Assembly (NCBI GenBank): GCA_032358165.1
Contig: JAALGY010000021.1
Span: forward strand, 1,364,001 to 1,428,000
Source: Diplosphaera chodatii
Lineage: Eukaryota > Chlorophyta > Trebouxiophyceae > Prasiolales > Stichococcaceae
DNA length: 64,000 nt
Direction of reading: 5' to 3'
Below, in pieces: positions 34,092 to 46,188 of the stretch (positions within the stretch are counted from its first letter, which is position 1; each line of letters opens with the position of its first letter). Below the pieces are notes generated by a model. It was given only the letters and a program-made list of their open reading frames with translations. It searched no databases and was not told where the DNA came from. A program made the translations under genes and the position numbers.

Positions 34092-37000
34092 TCAGTTTGC
34101 CGTTAGCAGCCAGTCGGGGCTGTCAGGCACGGCCTGTCTACTGGCCCTGAGTCCTGCTGGCAAGGCTGCTGCCTCCGGTAGCAACAGGCTGGCAGTTTCA
34201 GGTGCTGCACTGGAGTTCGCTTGCAGGTGCACAGCATCACCTGGCGCGTCTGCAGCGACTGCAGCGCCGGCTGCGTCTATGATAGCTATGACAGATGAAG
34301 TGTCTGCTCTTGTCGCCATCGCAGCGTCGGACTGCTCGACCTTCATTGTTGCTGAACGTGTGCTCGGTTCCGGAATATCTCTGGCTGCCTGTGCCGGAGC
34401 ACCGTCACCCATCTGCTGCGATGTGGGTTCTCGTTCATCCTGCAGAGGCTGTGCAGTGGTATGGACTGAAACCCCAGCGTCTGTGTCTGGCTGCTCCTCT
34501 GACAGATGCCACTGCTCGGCCAGCAGATCCTGTAGCTGGCGGCCCTGCAACATACCACGCTCCAAGCGTCAGGCGCAGTGCTCACGCAATTTGGCAATTT
34601 ATGTGCAGGCAGTGACAGGAGTGCATAACAGAGGCGTTGCAGCACATGAGACAGGTTGCAATCGGCGCAGGTGCTGACAATGCCTAGCAGCAGGTACACC
34701 GAACAGTGCATGGGTGGACTCATGCTTACCTGGCTGTGTGCCTCGTTGGCTGGCCTCAGAGCTGTTAGCGCCGCAACCAGTGCATCCATGATGGCGGCCT
34801 TGGCCCCAGCCAACAGGTCCAGCTTGGCAGCTGCCTTGTCATTGCGTGCGAGCGCTGCAAACCACGGCAGCACCAGCTGCAGCGACTCCTGCCTCTGCGA
34901 ACGTACATGACGCCATGAACAGATGCACGGCTTGGATCAGGGGCTCACAGCCTCGACGCTTCCACAGATCTGCAGCTGGTATCCTGCCTTCTCCTGGCGC
35001 GGTGCGCACGCCAAACACACGGGGCCGCTTACAGAAAGCCTGTGCTAACACTGCGCACTCCTGGCACGGGATGTGAAAGGTGGGATCTCGGATCGAGGAG
35101 GGCACAACAGAGAAGCAAACCTCCAGCATCTGAATGAGCTGCTGCAGCATGGTATTTGCGGTGGGTGGCCGCAGTTCGCTCCACATCGGCCCCAGCATCG
35201 CCATCAGCTGCAGCAGCCACACCTCACCTGAATCCCCAGCAAGGCGAATAACGTCAGCGTATTCTGAGGTTGTGCATGAGGGTGTCACGGGTGCGCTGTG
35301 TGACTGTTGCCGTGTCGTGACTGCTTGTGAGGGAACAGTATGATTGGTGTCACACCGTCTTGAGCAGCGAGAGCTTCGATGTAACTGCTCCACGTGCGCA
35401 CGGCTTCCTGGCGATGTCAGGTCATCGTCCAGCGATGATGTGGCCGATGTCACACTGTCATCGTCATCAGTCAGTGCTGGGCCACCATTGGCTGCACGCG
35501 GCACAGCCATTGCCAGGCCCTGCTGCTGACCTGCTTCAATAGCAGCAGAGCGGCGTCAAGATGTGATGGCCACTGTGTTGTACCTGCTGCACCTGAGCTG
35601 TCTGAATGCTTTGCAGGACCACTTGCAGCTGTGCAATTCATTGGTGCAGCAACATGTGGCGTCTGATGACAGAAACTCGCCCCGTCTCATCGTGCAGCAA
35701 AGCGAAGCAACAGCAGGACGCCGTCGTCTGTGGTCTCACCTTCTGCAGAGGACATCAAGCTGGCCATGCTGCCAGGCAGGCTCGGCTGCAAGCCCGCTGT
35801 TATCGACGGTGGTGCAAGGGCAGCCGCTACCGAGGGGTGCATCTGCGCCAGCAGCCGCTCTAGGGTGGCCAGCCGCTGCGTGAGCGCAACCTGCTGTGCT
35901 GCTGATGCCTTGTTGTGGGCGTCCAACAAGGCCTGCAGCAGTGTAACAACGCACATCAGCAGAATGAAGCGCCTTTGTGCAGTCAAACTGCGCTCAGAGG
36001 CTGCACTGTGAACGTTGCAGCAGGCACTGGCGGGTCAAATCATCTATCAACATGAGCGCAACAGCCTGCTATACCTGCAGATTGCCGAGCTCTGCATCCT
36101 GCGCTGCCAGCCGCCGCTCCGCTGCTGACTCTGCCGCCCGGAAACCCACAGTGTATGCGTGCACGTCAACACTGTCTACGCTGGCGCCTGGGGCAGCAGC
36201 GCGCATCTGCTGGTCGACTGCCGACAGTTGCGATCCTGGTGGCTGCTGTTCAGGAGATGAGCTGCAAGGTAGGGGAGCGGCATCGGCAGCCTCTGCCGCT
36301 GGGCTTGTGCCGGCAGGGCTGGCAGCAGCAGGAAGCAGCGCAGCTGCCACCTGCTCCTCGGAAGTCAGCCGCTGCCGCACAGCTGACTGCCCCTCGGGCC
36401 GCATCGTGGGCTTGCCAGGAGCCGAGCGCGATGGCTGCGTGCCAGGTGTCAACGCTGTGGCCCCCGGCAGTGTGCTGTCTCGCACATCGGTGCCATTGGT
36501 GTCTGCGGCAGGCTTGCTGCTGTCTGGGTGGGCGGGTTCTGAGATGAGCCCAGCATGCATAAAGTGCATGCTGTCAGACGCTTGGTTGCCTGTAAGCGAG
36601 TCGGATTGCACAAGCCCCTCCAGCTGCTCGCTGCTGGGCAGCAGGCTGTCCTCGGCCTGCGGACTCATTTCCCGGCCTGCAACAGCAGCAGCGGTAGCAT
36701 GTACCGCGGGGCGCTGTAACGCTGCGGAGCTGTCAGCCGTGAGCAGTGCTGGTGCAGCTGGCGTGGCGGGCTGCACGATGCTCGTGTCGAAGCCCACACT
36801 GTGAAAGCAATCGATGCGGTCTCAGGAAAAACTGTGTCAAAATGATCCCCTCAAAAAACTGTGGCTGTGACAGATGCTTGACAGGCAAAGTCACAATCCT
36901 GTACACACCTGTGGATGGGAGTGCTGGGCTCTGCTGCTGGCTGGCTGCTGACTGCCTCGCCGGCATGCTGGATGGCAGTGTCATAGAACTGCAGCAGCCC

Positions 37001-40000
37001 AGCTGCGCCGGCTGCGCCCTCCGGCGCTGCAGAGTGAAGCTGCGGCGGACTGCTGCCGTACAGCGGCGGATTGCTGCCCAGGGTGCTGCTGGCGACGTAT
37101 GCTGCTGCTGATATGGGGTCATCCGCCCCAGGTGCAACTTGGGGCGGCGAGCCATTAAGACTGGAAGGCGCGTGCAGCCACGCATTGACCTGCAACACAT
37201 GCAGGCACACTGACTCGTGGACATTGCTGCTTCCTTGTTGATGTGTTGATGTGTTGATGGTGTAGACACATGACCAACACATGGACACCACGACAATGCG
37301 CCCCGAACAGGTGTGACCAGGACATGCTGTCAAGCATGCACAGCGTAAGACCGCCCAGCCTAGCACCGGCAGGCGACATGTTGGGATCAACAACCCACCC
37401 GGTGCATGCTGGCGTCGGCGTGTGGCGGCAGTGAAGCAGACACAGGCAGGCCCGCAGCCCCCAGGCCGTGCGTGAGTGAGCTGCCTGGGCTAGACGACAG
37501 GCCGCTGGGCTGCCCCAGGGCCGCCCGCTGCTGCGTGGTGCCCACCGCCACCCACCGCAGCTCCATCCTGCGAATGGGTTCATTGGCATGTGGATGTATG
37601 ATGGATGTTGCATACTAAAGTTACTTGAGAGTTGCTTGTCAGTGCAGAGGGCCACCCATGTGCAGCGTCCACTGAATGGAAAACTAGCTTGAAGGCACAA
37701 ATAGATGATCACCTGGGCTCCAGGAACTCGTCCCAGGCGGCGGCCTCATCCGAGGCTCCCCTGAAGAAATCCTGTAGAGGGATCGCACGGGGACACGTGT
37801 GACAGCCCTGTTCTTGTAAGGTGGGTCTTCCATTGACATCAAGCCACAGCAGAGCCAGGCAGGAGGAGTGATGCGTGGCTGCAGCTGACCTGCAGGTCCT
37901 TCACCACTGCCAGCCCGGCCCGCGCCTCCTCGCGCACCGACTGCACCCTGTCATGCTGTGCGCGCTGCAACGCAGCTGCCGCCCTGTTTGATGGCCGCCG
38001 CCGGTCTGACAGCGGCAGCATTGCCTGCAGCCACACCAAGTCGCGGCCCATCAATGTGTCACTGTCCGATTGTGTTGCATGTTGTGCTTGACCGCATGTG
38101 GACCTTGAGTAAGCACGGCACTGACCCTCCGACTGACCCTGACTGGACATCAACACGGCTGCCGTGGTTTTCAGCATCCATGAGCACTGGCATCTTCAGC
38201 GGCTGACCTGTGCCAGGTCGACGCGCGGCCCGAAAGCCACAAGCACAGCGCGCAGTGCTTCAGCCGCCGCCCCGCGCGTCGTGACGTCAGCGCTGCCGAG
38301 CGCCGCCACCAAGCCGGAGGCAGGCAGGTGGCTCTGTTGACCGCCGATGAGGTGCATCAGGTATGGCGACAGCGCAGGCGCATCCGTCGCCACAAGGCCA
38401 TCAAGCTCCATGGGACCCCGCTCTGCAGCCACAGGCGATCTGCAGCTCAGTATTCCATGCATCATTTGGCGCGCCAGTGCTCTCTGTGCTGCTGGCACCT
38501 TTCTCTGGGCAGCAGACAGCAGCAGCGGCTGCTCAGATGCAGCTGCAGCGCACCGCTGTGGCTGGCGAAGGCCTTGATGAGGCCCGCCTTGGCGTGGAAG
38601 CTGGTGCTGCTGAGGTGCTTGAGCAGCGTCTTGATATTGCCGCTGGGCATGGACGCCACAAAGGGCAGCATCTGCAGACACGTCGACTTCATGTGAACAT
38701 GGAGCAGCTGGCCAGGAATGGTATGCACATGTCTGCTGTTTCATTGCATCCTGCCACACGAAGGTTGGAGCAACCGTCCGCGCAACCAGCTACAGCCACC
38801 ACACAAGGTGGGCGATATGCATGTCTCAATCTTGACTCAAAAATTCCGGGCTGCTACACAGTCTGCAAACTTGTTCTGCTGATGCATGCCAGTGTGACCG
38901 CACAAGCTAAACACATGGCTTGGTGCATAAAGGCCTATCGCATACCTTAGCCAGTCTGGTGAGCGCATCCTCCACGACAATTTATGAATAGCGGGTGTCA
39001 GGAGCCAAACACCGACACATCGCAAAGGTCGCAAGCATGGAGCGCCGGGCGCACCTGGCCGAGGCTGGCGGCGGCGCAGTCCTGCACCTCGGGCCGCGGG
39101 TCGCCCAGCGCCTCGAAGCAGCGCTGCAGCAGCGGGTTGGCGGGCAGCTCCCCGGGCAGCTCCTGCCCCGAGGCCGCCGCCAGATTGGCCGCCACATCGC
39201 CGAATGCCTCCGCAATGCCCAGCCGGTCATCTGCCTCCGGCTCCTATAGACGTATGTAAACAGCACGTGGCTGGGCCACTTAGGAAGAGTCCTTTCACCA
39301 TCAATCGCAGCTGAAGGTGCGACCCAGGTTGCCAGCCTTGCACTGGCCGCACCTGGAAGCAGGCACGCAGGTAGGAGATGATGGACTCCAGGTGCGGCGG
39401 CGCCAGCGCTGCAGGCTGCTGCGGGCACTGCGAGCTCACGAGCAGCTCCAGCAGCCTGATGCGTTCCTGATGCAGCGCGGTGCCATGGTTGCAGATCAGC
39501 GATACATGTCCGGATGGTGATGCTGCTCCCAGCCGGTGTGCCTCCCAGCATGACAGCAGTAAGAGCTCTACGATGCAGGCTGGCTCTGTTGCCAACCACT
39601 GTCAGGTCTGCAACGTTTTCGCACCCTGCGCATGGCCGGCGTCGCCTCGAACAAACCAGCAGGGTTGCATGTGAGCTGCAGCAGCACCTCCACCGTGTCT
39701 GCATCGGCATCCTGATGACAAAGGGCAAAGAGTGATCAGCGGCCTGCTCACATGACGATCATTCGATGCAAATGTGTTGCTGAATCGCTGCACGCATCGA
39801 TGCATGCATTATGAATGCTGACGGACTCCGCAGCAGGTGGAGCACGTACCCGTGTATAGCTGCGCAGCTTCTTGGCTGCCGACGCTGTCACTTCGGCGTC
39901 GCTGCCCTGCATACGTTGCCACGCTGCCTTGATCGCATCGCGCTTGATGGTCTTGGGGTCTGGCGGGGGCTGCGCCTCAGCCTGCTGCGGCGGCAGTGTG

Positions 40001-40101
40001 GGCTTCAGCGGTGTCTTTGCTGGCTTCCGTCTTGCGGCAGGTTCCACGGCCGCTGTCTCAGTCTTGCGCTTAAATAATTCCCCAAAGTATGCGAAGCCCA
40101 T
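34092..40101 (-). CDS. TORTIFOLIA1/SPIRAL2-like HEAT/TOG microtubule-associated protein
   Basis: Sixteen exons: 39850-40101, 39625-39711, 39353-39466, 39055-39243, 38946-38969 (24-nt exon, least certain), 38554-38671, 38208-38422, 37890-38024, 37713-37771, 37399-37567, 36909-37189, 36075-36798, 35740-35932, 35121-35530, 34730-34888, 34092-34544. They close to 1193 residues. The first 400 residues are HEAT/TOG repeats: HLESIISYLRACFQ, CFEALGDPRPEVQDCAAASL, LLKHLSSTSFHAKAGLIKAF, ALGSADVTTRGAAAEALRAV, RVQSVREEARAGL. A low-complexity Ser/Ala/Pro middle follows, then a coiled-coil-like LATLERLLAQ. The plant-specific C-terminal domain is present: EYADVIRLAGDSGEVWLLQL, MLGPMW, LVLPWFAALARNDKAA. Plant members bind cortical microtubules and stabilise minus ends. 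ATG 40101 has an in-frame TGA four codons upstream. Confidence 0.88.
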
Positions 40102-40929
40102 GCTGCGCAATCAGGTATTTGTGAGGCTCGTCGATTGTGACCCCCGATGGAGCTTCACAGCATGCTTGCGCCAGTTCCTCGCCAGGACTGCAGCATCGTG
40201 CGCACACGTCACGCTCAGATGCTACTGTTGCATCGCATGAATTCTGTGTTGCCTCGGTACTTCCTGCCTTGCCATCGACAACCCGAGGCGTCCTCCGTTC
40301 AAGGAGTGTCGGGGCGGTTCCAACTGCTTGAGACAGATGGGCGCGTGACGGCTACCACCAGAGCAAACACATTCGCATACTTGCTGAACGTCAGTGTCAA
40401 ACTGGCATGCATGCTGGAGAAGCAGTCGCCATATGCCCTATCTCTGCCCTGCCACGTTCGCGGGAAGTCAGCTAGCGGGAGAGTTATGTAATCGCGCATC
40501 GAAATTGCATGCAGCATCGTAGATTCGTCGTGGTGAAGCACCGTTCGAGTCATTTCAGGACACTGCGATCATGCTGGCATTACATTGTCTGACTATCGAT
40601 GCACTGTGCAATTGCCAACTCGACTGTTGAACCATAGATCGTCGGAACGTAGCTCTATGCTGAGCGCAGGCGACAGTTCATTAACTTGTATGCCGCACGA
40701 TCAACAGCTGGCGGACGCCCTACCTATGCATTGCTCAGCTGCTGGGATGCCTTGACGCTGCTTGAATGCATCAGGGAGTCATCTCCGCACACCCGTCCGC
40801 CGCAGCATGGCGTGCTTCTGCGGTTACAACCACTGGGTTTCAGCGCATGATTACGACATCGCCAAGCCAGTCCTAGGGCACAATGTGGTGCGTCTCCAAG
40901 CCGGCTGTAGGAGCACCCAACAGACCATC
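40102..40929. other. Intergenic, head-to-head region TORTIFOLIA1-like / DGK
   Basis: About 830 bases between divergent genes. An alternative in-frame-open ATG at 40807 (MACFCGYNHW) could begin the kinase transcript, but I could not splice it in convincingly. No promoter motif recognised. Confidence 0.4.
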
Positions 40930-43900
40930 ATGGCGCTTCCCAACAACTCAACTGCATACTGCATTCCTGTTCGTGATGAGTACCATTTTCGCCGTTGATG
41001 ATTGCACGGAGCATTGTCGCAGGAGAAGCAAGTTGCTCAGCTGCGAGAGCGTAGCAAGTTGGACAGCCACGCAGCCTCTGCCGGCAATGAGCGGGATCAA
41101 GCCGACGGTGCACATCAGGACAGGTACCAGAACAGCCATGCAGCCGACCTGCGCAACGGAGATCGGTTGAACGACGGCTCCGAGCAGCCTGATAATGATG
41201 CGGGCGATGGGGAGCACGACCCCCACGGGATCCACCACTACTCACAGCAGCGGCCTGCAGAGGTGCAACGGTGCCTGCTGCTGACCCTGTGAGACTACTG
41301 ATCTGGCGGCAGGTCGCACCTGAGGTTCTTGATCAGCTAACGGGGCTTGCGAGTGCTTCACGCAGCTGGAGGCCCCGCCGGTTGATGATGAGGACTACCG
41401 AAAGCAGCGTGCCCTTAGCGACATCAGGGAGCCATACAGGTCTGCATCCTGGCCGGCACTTCGTCACACCATGTCCTCATCGGCATAGTCGCTTGCATAA
41501 TCCACGTCCCTGCCTGTGGCAGACTATCTCACAGCAGGGTCGCCTGCAGCCTGCTCACGGAAGCTGGTTGCGTGCCATCTGCAGGATACCGCACGAATAC
41601 CTTAAAGGTACCAAGCAGTTTCTGGGTTCGGCGCTGCCTGACAGCCCGCTGCTGGTGTTCATCAACTCCCGCTCTGGTGGTCGTGCGGGTGCACGGCTCA
41701 CAGAGGTCCTGTGCCATGCCATTGGCCACTCCCAGGTGCAGGCTGCGGCACCACGTTTTGCACTGGGATGTGTTCGTCGCTTTGGGCTGATGCTCTGCCA
41801 ATGATTAGGGACCCGGGTCAGGAAGTTTGACTCATGTTGCAAGGATGCCGAGCCTGCCTGTACACCCATTGCTGGGTATCTTCTGGACGGACGCGTGCAC
41901 GAGGTCTCGGCTTCTTCGGTGCACATGGGTAACATCGAACGGCAACTCTGCTGCATCGTAGGTGTACGACCTGCAGGACCACAGGCCAGGCCCTGTGCTG
42001 AAGGCCATTGTCTCAAACTTGGATGCCGCAGCGCGGGCAGGGGACTCCCAGGTGTGGGCACAGACGGCTGCCTATGGTACATGGTGGTCCTGGCGGCGTG
42101 TTGTGCGCATTGCGTAGCTGTGACTGCAGGGCAGGTCGGCGAATGAGAGACGATAGTATGGTTGGGATCAATGAAAATGGGTTGACAGGCCTCTGGGATG
42201 CTGATCCAGGCGGCGTACTTTCGTACACACCTGCGGGTGCTGGCAGCAGGCGGCGACGGCACCGTTGCCTGGATCCTGGGCACCATTGCTGAGCTGGGTC
42301 TGGACCCAGCACCGCATGTGGCGGTAGGCTTTGAGGACCCCTCATCTTCTTTTACTGTGATGCAAGTGATCATGTAGAAGCAGCAAGGCTGAGCTAGGAA
42401 GTGTGGAAACAGGCGGGGCCAAGGCAGCTGGCCTGCACTGCAGGTGTTGCCGCTTGGCACTGGCAACGACCTGTCGCTCACCTTCGGCTGGGGCAACACC
42501 TTCCTGCCGGCCTGGCTGCGCAGGTGACGCATGCCGCCCTGCAGCTGCGGCAAAGTCGCCATGCAACACGCCTGTCCGAAGATGCTGCATGCGTACGCTT
42601 ACTGTCCTTCGCTGGACGCCAGAGGGTTGCAATGTACGAGCTTGTTGTGAGTACTCGTGTTTTCTGGCCGACAGCTTTGCGTCAGTGTACCACCTGCTGC
42701 GGCGCATCGCGGACGCTGAGCCGAGGCAGCTAGACTGCTGGCGCGTCACCATCAGTGCCGGTGTGCAGACGACATGCTGTTGATACTGCTGCTGCTGCGC
42801 TTGCTGTGCATGGTCATGGTCAGCATGTCGCCTGCGTGCTGCAACTGCAAAAGGGCATGATGCAACTCCGGATCATTATGCAAATGTTGCGCATCTGTGA
42901 TGATTTGGCCGCAGATCGGAAGGACTACTTCAAGCATTTGCCATACTCACTGCAGCCCGCAACCCAGCAGCCTGCCGACGGCTACAAGGTACCTAATTGG
43001 GTAGCCCGAGTCTTCCACATTCCCTGCCAGGGGCCCCTTGCGCTCTGTGCAGTTGTGGTCACATCCCACGCCAGATGAGGCACCGCTGCGCAGGTGTCAG
43101 GCATGTTTTGGAACTACATGAGCATTGGGGCAGATGCGGCGGCGGCGCATGGCTTCCACCAGCTGCGTGAGAACAAGCCCTGGGCTGCCCGCGGCCGCTA
43201 CACCAACCAGTCCTGGTGTGTGGGCAACATACACAGTATCATTGCGGAGTGTAGTACACCAGATGCCTGTACAACCAGGTCGCTACTTCAGGCTTCTAGC
43301 AAAGACAGGCCATGGGGTTTGCAATGGACACGGTGGTGGAGCTGCTGATCTCATGTTGTACTCTGCAGGTACCTATACTACGGTTTTGCTTCAGGGTGGA
43401 TGACATCAGCGCCGCCCATCTGTGAAACAGTGTCCCTGCAGGTGTGACTGCATGCTTGGGACAGGTCCGACCCATTGCTGTGTGCCTGCATCAAGCACGC
43501 ATGTGTTGTGCGGCGTACAGAAAGGCTGCAATTGCGGCAGAGTGACACTCGTCTGGGTTGCAGGTGCGAAGGAAGGATGGCACAGAACTGGAGGATGTGC
43601 ACATCCCCAAGAACGTGAAGGCCATCGTCATCCTCAACCTGCAGGCAACCTTGCGACTTACCACTTGTCTTCTGTGCGGGTCCGGCTGACGTGCAACTGC
43701 ATGGTTGTACATCACCGTGTACCTCGGGCAGCAGCAGGGTCGGCACTTCGTGGTCGTTGCCGTCATGTGTATCCTGTTCATTGCGCGATCTTCTGCCAGC
43801 ACACACGAACGTGCAGCATGCGTTACTGCAGAGCTACGCTGGTGGGCGGGATCTGTTTGGGCTGGCAACAGACCCGGCCAAGCTTGAGAAGCTCGGCTAT

Positions 43901-45299
43901 CAGATCCCCATCTTCAATGATGGCCTGCTGGAGGTGCGCTTTTGTCGCAGAACTGCAAGGGTCTCACCCCCGTGGCTTGCGGTGTGTGGCTACCCCGGCG
44001 CATGTTGCAATCAGAGTATGGTGCACACACCCCTCTGCAACAAAGTTTTAGCATGCTCAAGTGCCTGTTGCACATGAGGTGTCGGGTCTCTTCTGACGTG
44101 TGCATGGCGATGTGCGTCCAGGTGGTGGGCCTGAAGGGCGGCTGGCACTCGGGGCTGGTCATGTCGGGGTTCACGCACCAGCACGCGGTGCGGCTGGCGC
44201 AGGTGCCCGAGCTGGCGCTGCGGCTGAAGGCGGGCGCAGGTGGGGGCGGCGCCCTCGTGCATGTGGTTGGAGATTTTGCCAAAGGGCTGGACGCCCTTGA
44301 CGTTCGCCGCAAAACTTTGGACGCATGAACCTCATTCTACAGCTTGCAGCTTTTTCTGGGCTCAACAGTGGCAAGGTGATGCCATGGACGGCAGGAGCAT
44401 GCTGCACTGGCTGCAGGCCACCGCGGGTCCCGCAGGGGCGTCGGCTACATGCAGCTGGACGGGGAGCCGTGGAAGCAGGCCATCCCCACCAGCGACGGCG
44501 AGTACTTCACGGTGCGCTCTTGTCACGGACTGCCACCAGCATATAGGTGTGTCTGAACCTGTACATGAGCGAACTACCAGAGGTGGACCCGTGCCCCTGT
44601 CTCTGCCAGTTCAATGGCAAGGAACCGCCTCTCACACGAGCCCGTCAGCGTGTGCAGGTGCACATCAGCCACGCGGCGGCGTCGCACATGCTGGTCAACG
44701 CGGAGTCGCTGAAGGGCATGGCGCCGCGCGTCAGGGCGCTCGCGGCCCGGGAGGCAGCCGTCTCCGCGGTCGTGCCCCCCCACGAGGTGTGCCGCCATGA
44801 TAGCGCTCAGTGCTGCTGCTGGGGGACCATGAGCACCGAGCACTCAGCAATGGTGAGCTGCCCTTGGCCTCACTCAGAGCATGGACGTGTATACTGGATA
44901 ATGGAGACATATTGGACACATTGTGAGGCTAGTGGGATTTACACTGCGCAGGACACGCCAACAGCCAGGAGCGCACCCGCAGCAGGCGCACGAAAGGCAG
45001 CAGCAGCAGACATCGTCAACCAGTCAAAGAGGGACGACCCTCAGGTGCGGTGGCTCTATGTGACCGTGAAGCATTAGCTGCCAGGATCACTGCTCAAGTC
45101 GATGCTGCTGTCAGCGGCAGCAATGAGCACCTCCGCACTGTCTGCAAGTATGAAGCTCATCAGCCCTGCCAACACTCGCAATGTGGCCAACGTTGCGCAG
45201 GCGCTTGCGGACGCGTCCAGGGCGGAAGCAGCTGCCAAGCTGCAGCCGCCAACAGCACCGGCACAAAACATGGCAGCAGTTGTACAGGGCAGGCGATAA
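40930..45299 (+). CDS. Diacylglycerol kinase, plant cluster-II-like
   Basis: Exons: 40930-40993 (first exon tentative), 41337-41439, 41585-41735, 41962-42051, 42210-42323, 42444-42523, 42675-42760, 42915-42988, 43094-43215, 43369-43441, 43564-43644, 43832-43933, 44122-44239, 44417-44511, 44658-44786, 44952-45044, 45201-45299. They close to 557 residues. The enzyme phosphorylates diacylglycerol with ATP to phosphatidic acid. Catalytic domain: LLVFINSRSGGRAG, QVYDLQ, LAAGGDGTVAWILG (the glycine-rich ATP loop), VLPLGTGNDLSLTFGWG. Accessory domain: FWNYMSIGADAAAAHGFHQL, NQSWYLYYGFASGW, IPKNVKAIVILNLQ joined to SYAGGRDLFG, FNDGLLEVVGLKGGWHSG, and MQLDGEPWKQAIP. There is no C1 domain, as in short plant DGKs. 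The intron 43645-43831 uses a GC donor. The C-terminal exon is Ala-rich and unconserved. Confidence 0.93.
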
Positions 45300-46188
45300 T
45301 GCATGGCAGGGTGACCTCAGCACCGTGCACGTGCAGACTCAGCATGGCGCAGGCATGGGCTTGAGGGCACACACTCAGACTGCTGCATTGCCTTCATCGT
45401 GCTGGTCATTTGTTCAGCTTCCGCGTTATTCATCAAGTATTGTCTGCAGCAGTGTAATCCAAATGTCTGTTAGCGTTCATCGAGGAGGTCAGCACGATAG
45501 TGCATCTACAGGTCGACTTCTTGGCATCAGGTTGAAGCGGCGCAAGTTTTGTCAACATTGCTGGCACTCTATACGATGCTCGTTTCAGCTGCTAGGTGCA
45601 GCATGATTTCCATGCAAGCAAGCGTCAGTGATTGGACAACAATTGCTGACGATTGTTTGCAGACAGTCAACCACCTGGCATTTTTATTTCTGGTAGGCAC
45701 ACCTACTCCTAGGAAACACCCACAACTTATTTGGACTGCAGTCTTCTGTCTAAATGGCTGCCAATGCAATGGTGCTCTGGACGGTATCCAGCACAGGCAG
45801 CAGTTTGCACAGCTGCCGTGCGCTGGCAGGGTCACAAGGCAGAGTCTCAGAAATACCAGTGCTATACTTCGCTGAGGTGGCGGTTTGCAATCCTGATAGG
45901 CCGCAACGGGTGCCTGCGGCAATGTGCAGGCTGTACAGGAATGCAGGGCACGTGTGCAGCGCCACTATTCTGCGGACATCAGTCAGTACACGATGCCATC
46001 TAGACGCATTGCCATACCTTGAAAGCAGCAGTGTTTGAAGTGTCTGGTTTTGTCCTACTTCACTGGCACACATTGCCAGTACCATTCTGATGCTCTGCGA
46101 CAGGTGAAGGCGCCTGCATAGGGGTCACGCGTGCAGCAGCTGCCGCTGAGCTGCTTGTCAGCACCTTCGTATGAAACAAACACGTCAC
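45300..46188. other. Intergenic, tail-to-tail spacer DGK / GH5
   Basis: About 890 bases. A minus-strand frame ending near 45762 (CDPASARQLCKLLPVLD) could be an alternative last exon of the GH5 gene, but nothing requires it. Otherwise nothing recognised. Confidence 0.4.

Noticed and set aside
35977..36804. 275-codon + strand ORF
   Set aside because: Mirror of the low-complexity exon 36075-36798 of the TORTIFOLIA1-like gene, whose phases fit its neighbours.
40526..40560. TTCGA-containing stretch resembling a tRNA T-loop
   Set aside because: The flanking bases cannot form the T stem, and no D or anticodon arm is present upstream.
45045..45077. A 33-nt intron, or a stop at 45075, ending the DGK coding region
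   Set aside because: A canonical 156-nt intron 45045-45200 with acceptor GTTGCGCAG restores phase 0 and gives a clean last exon to 45299.
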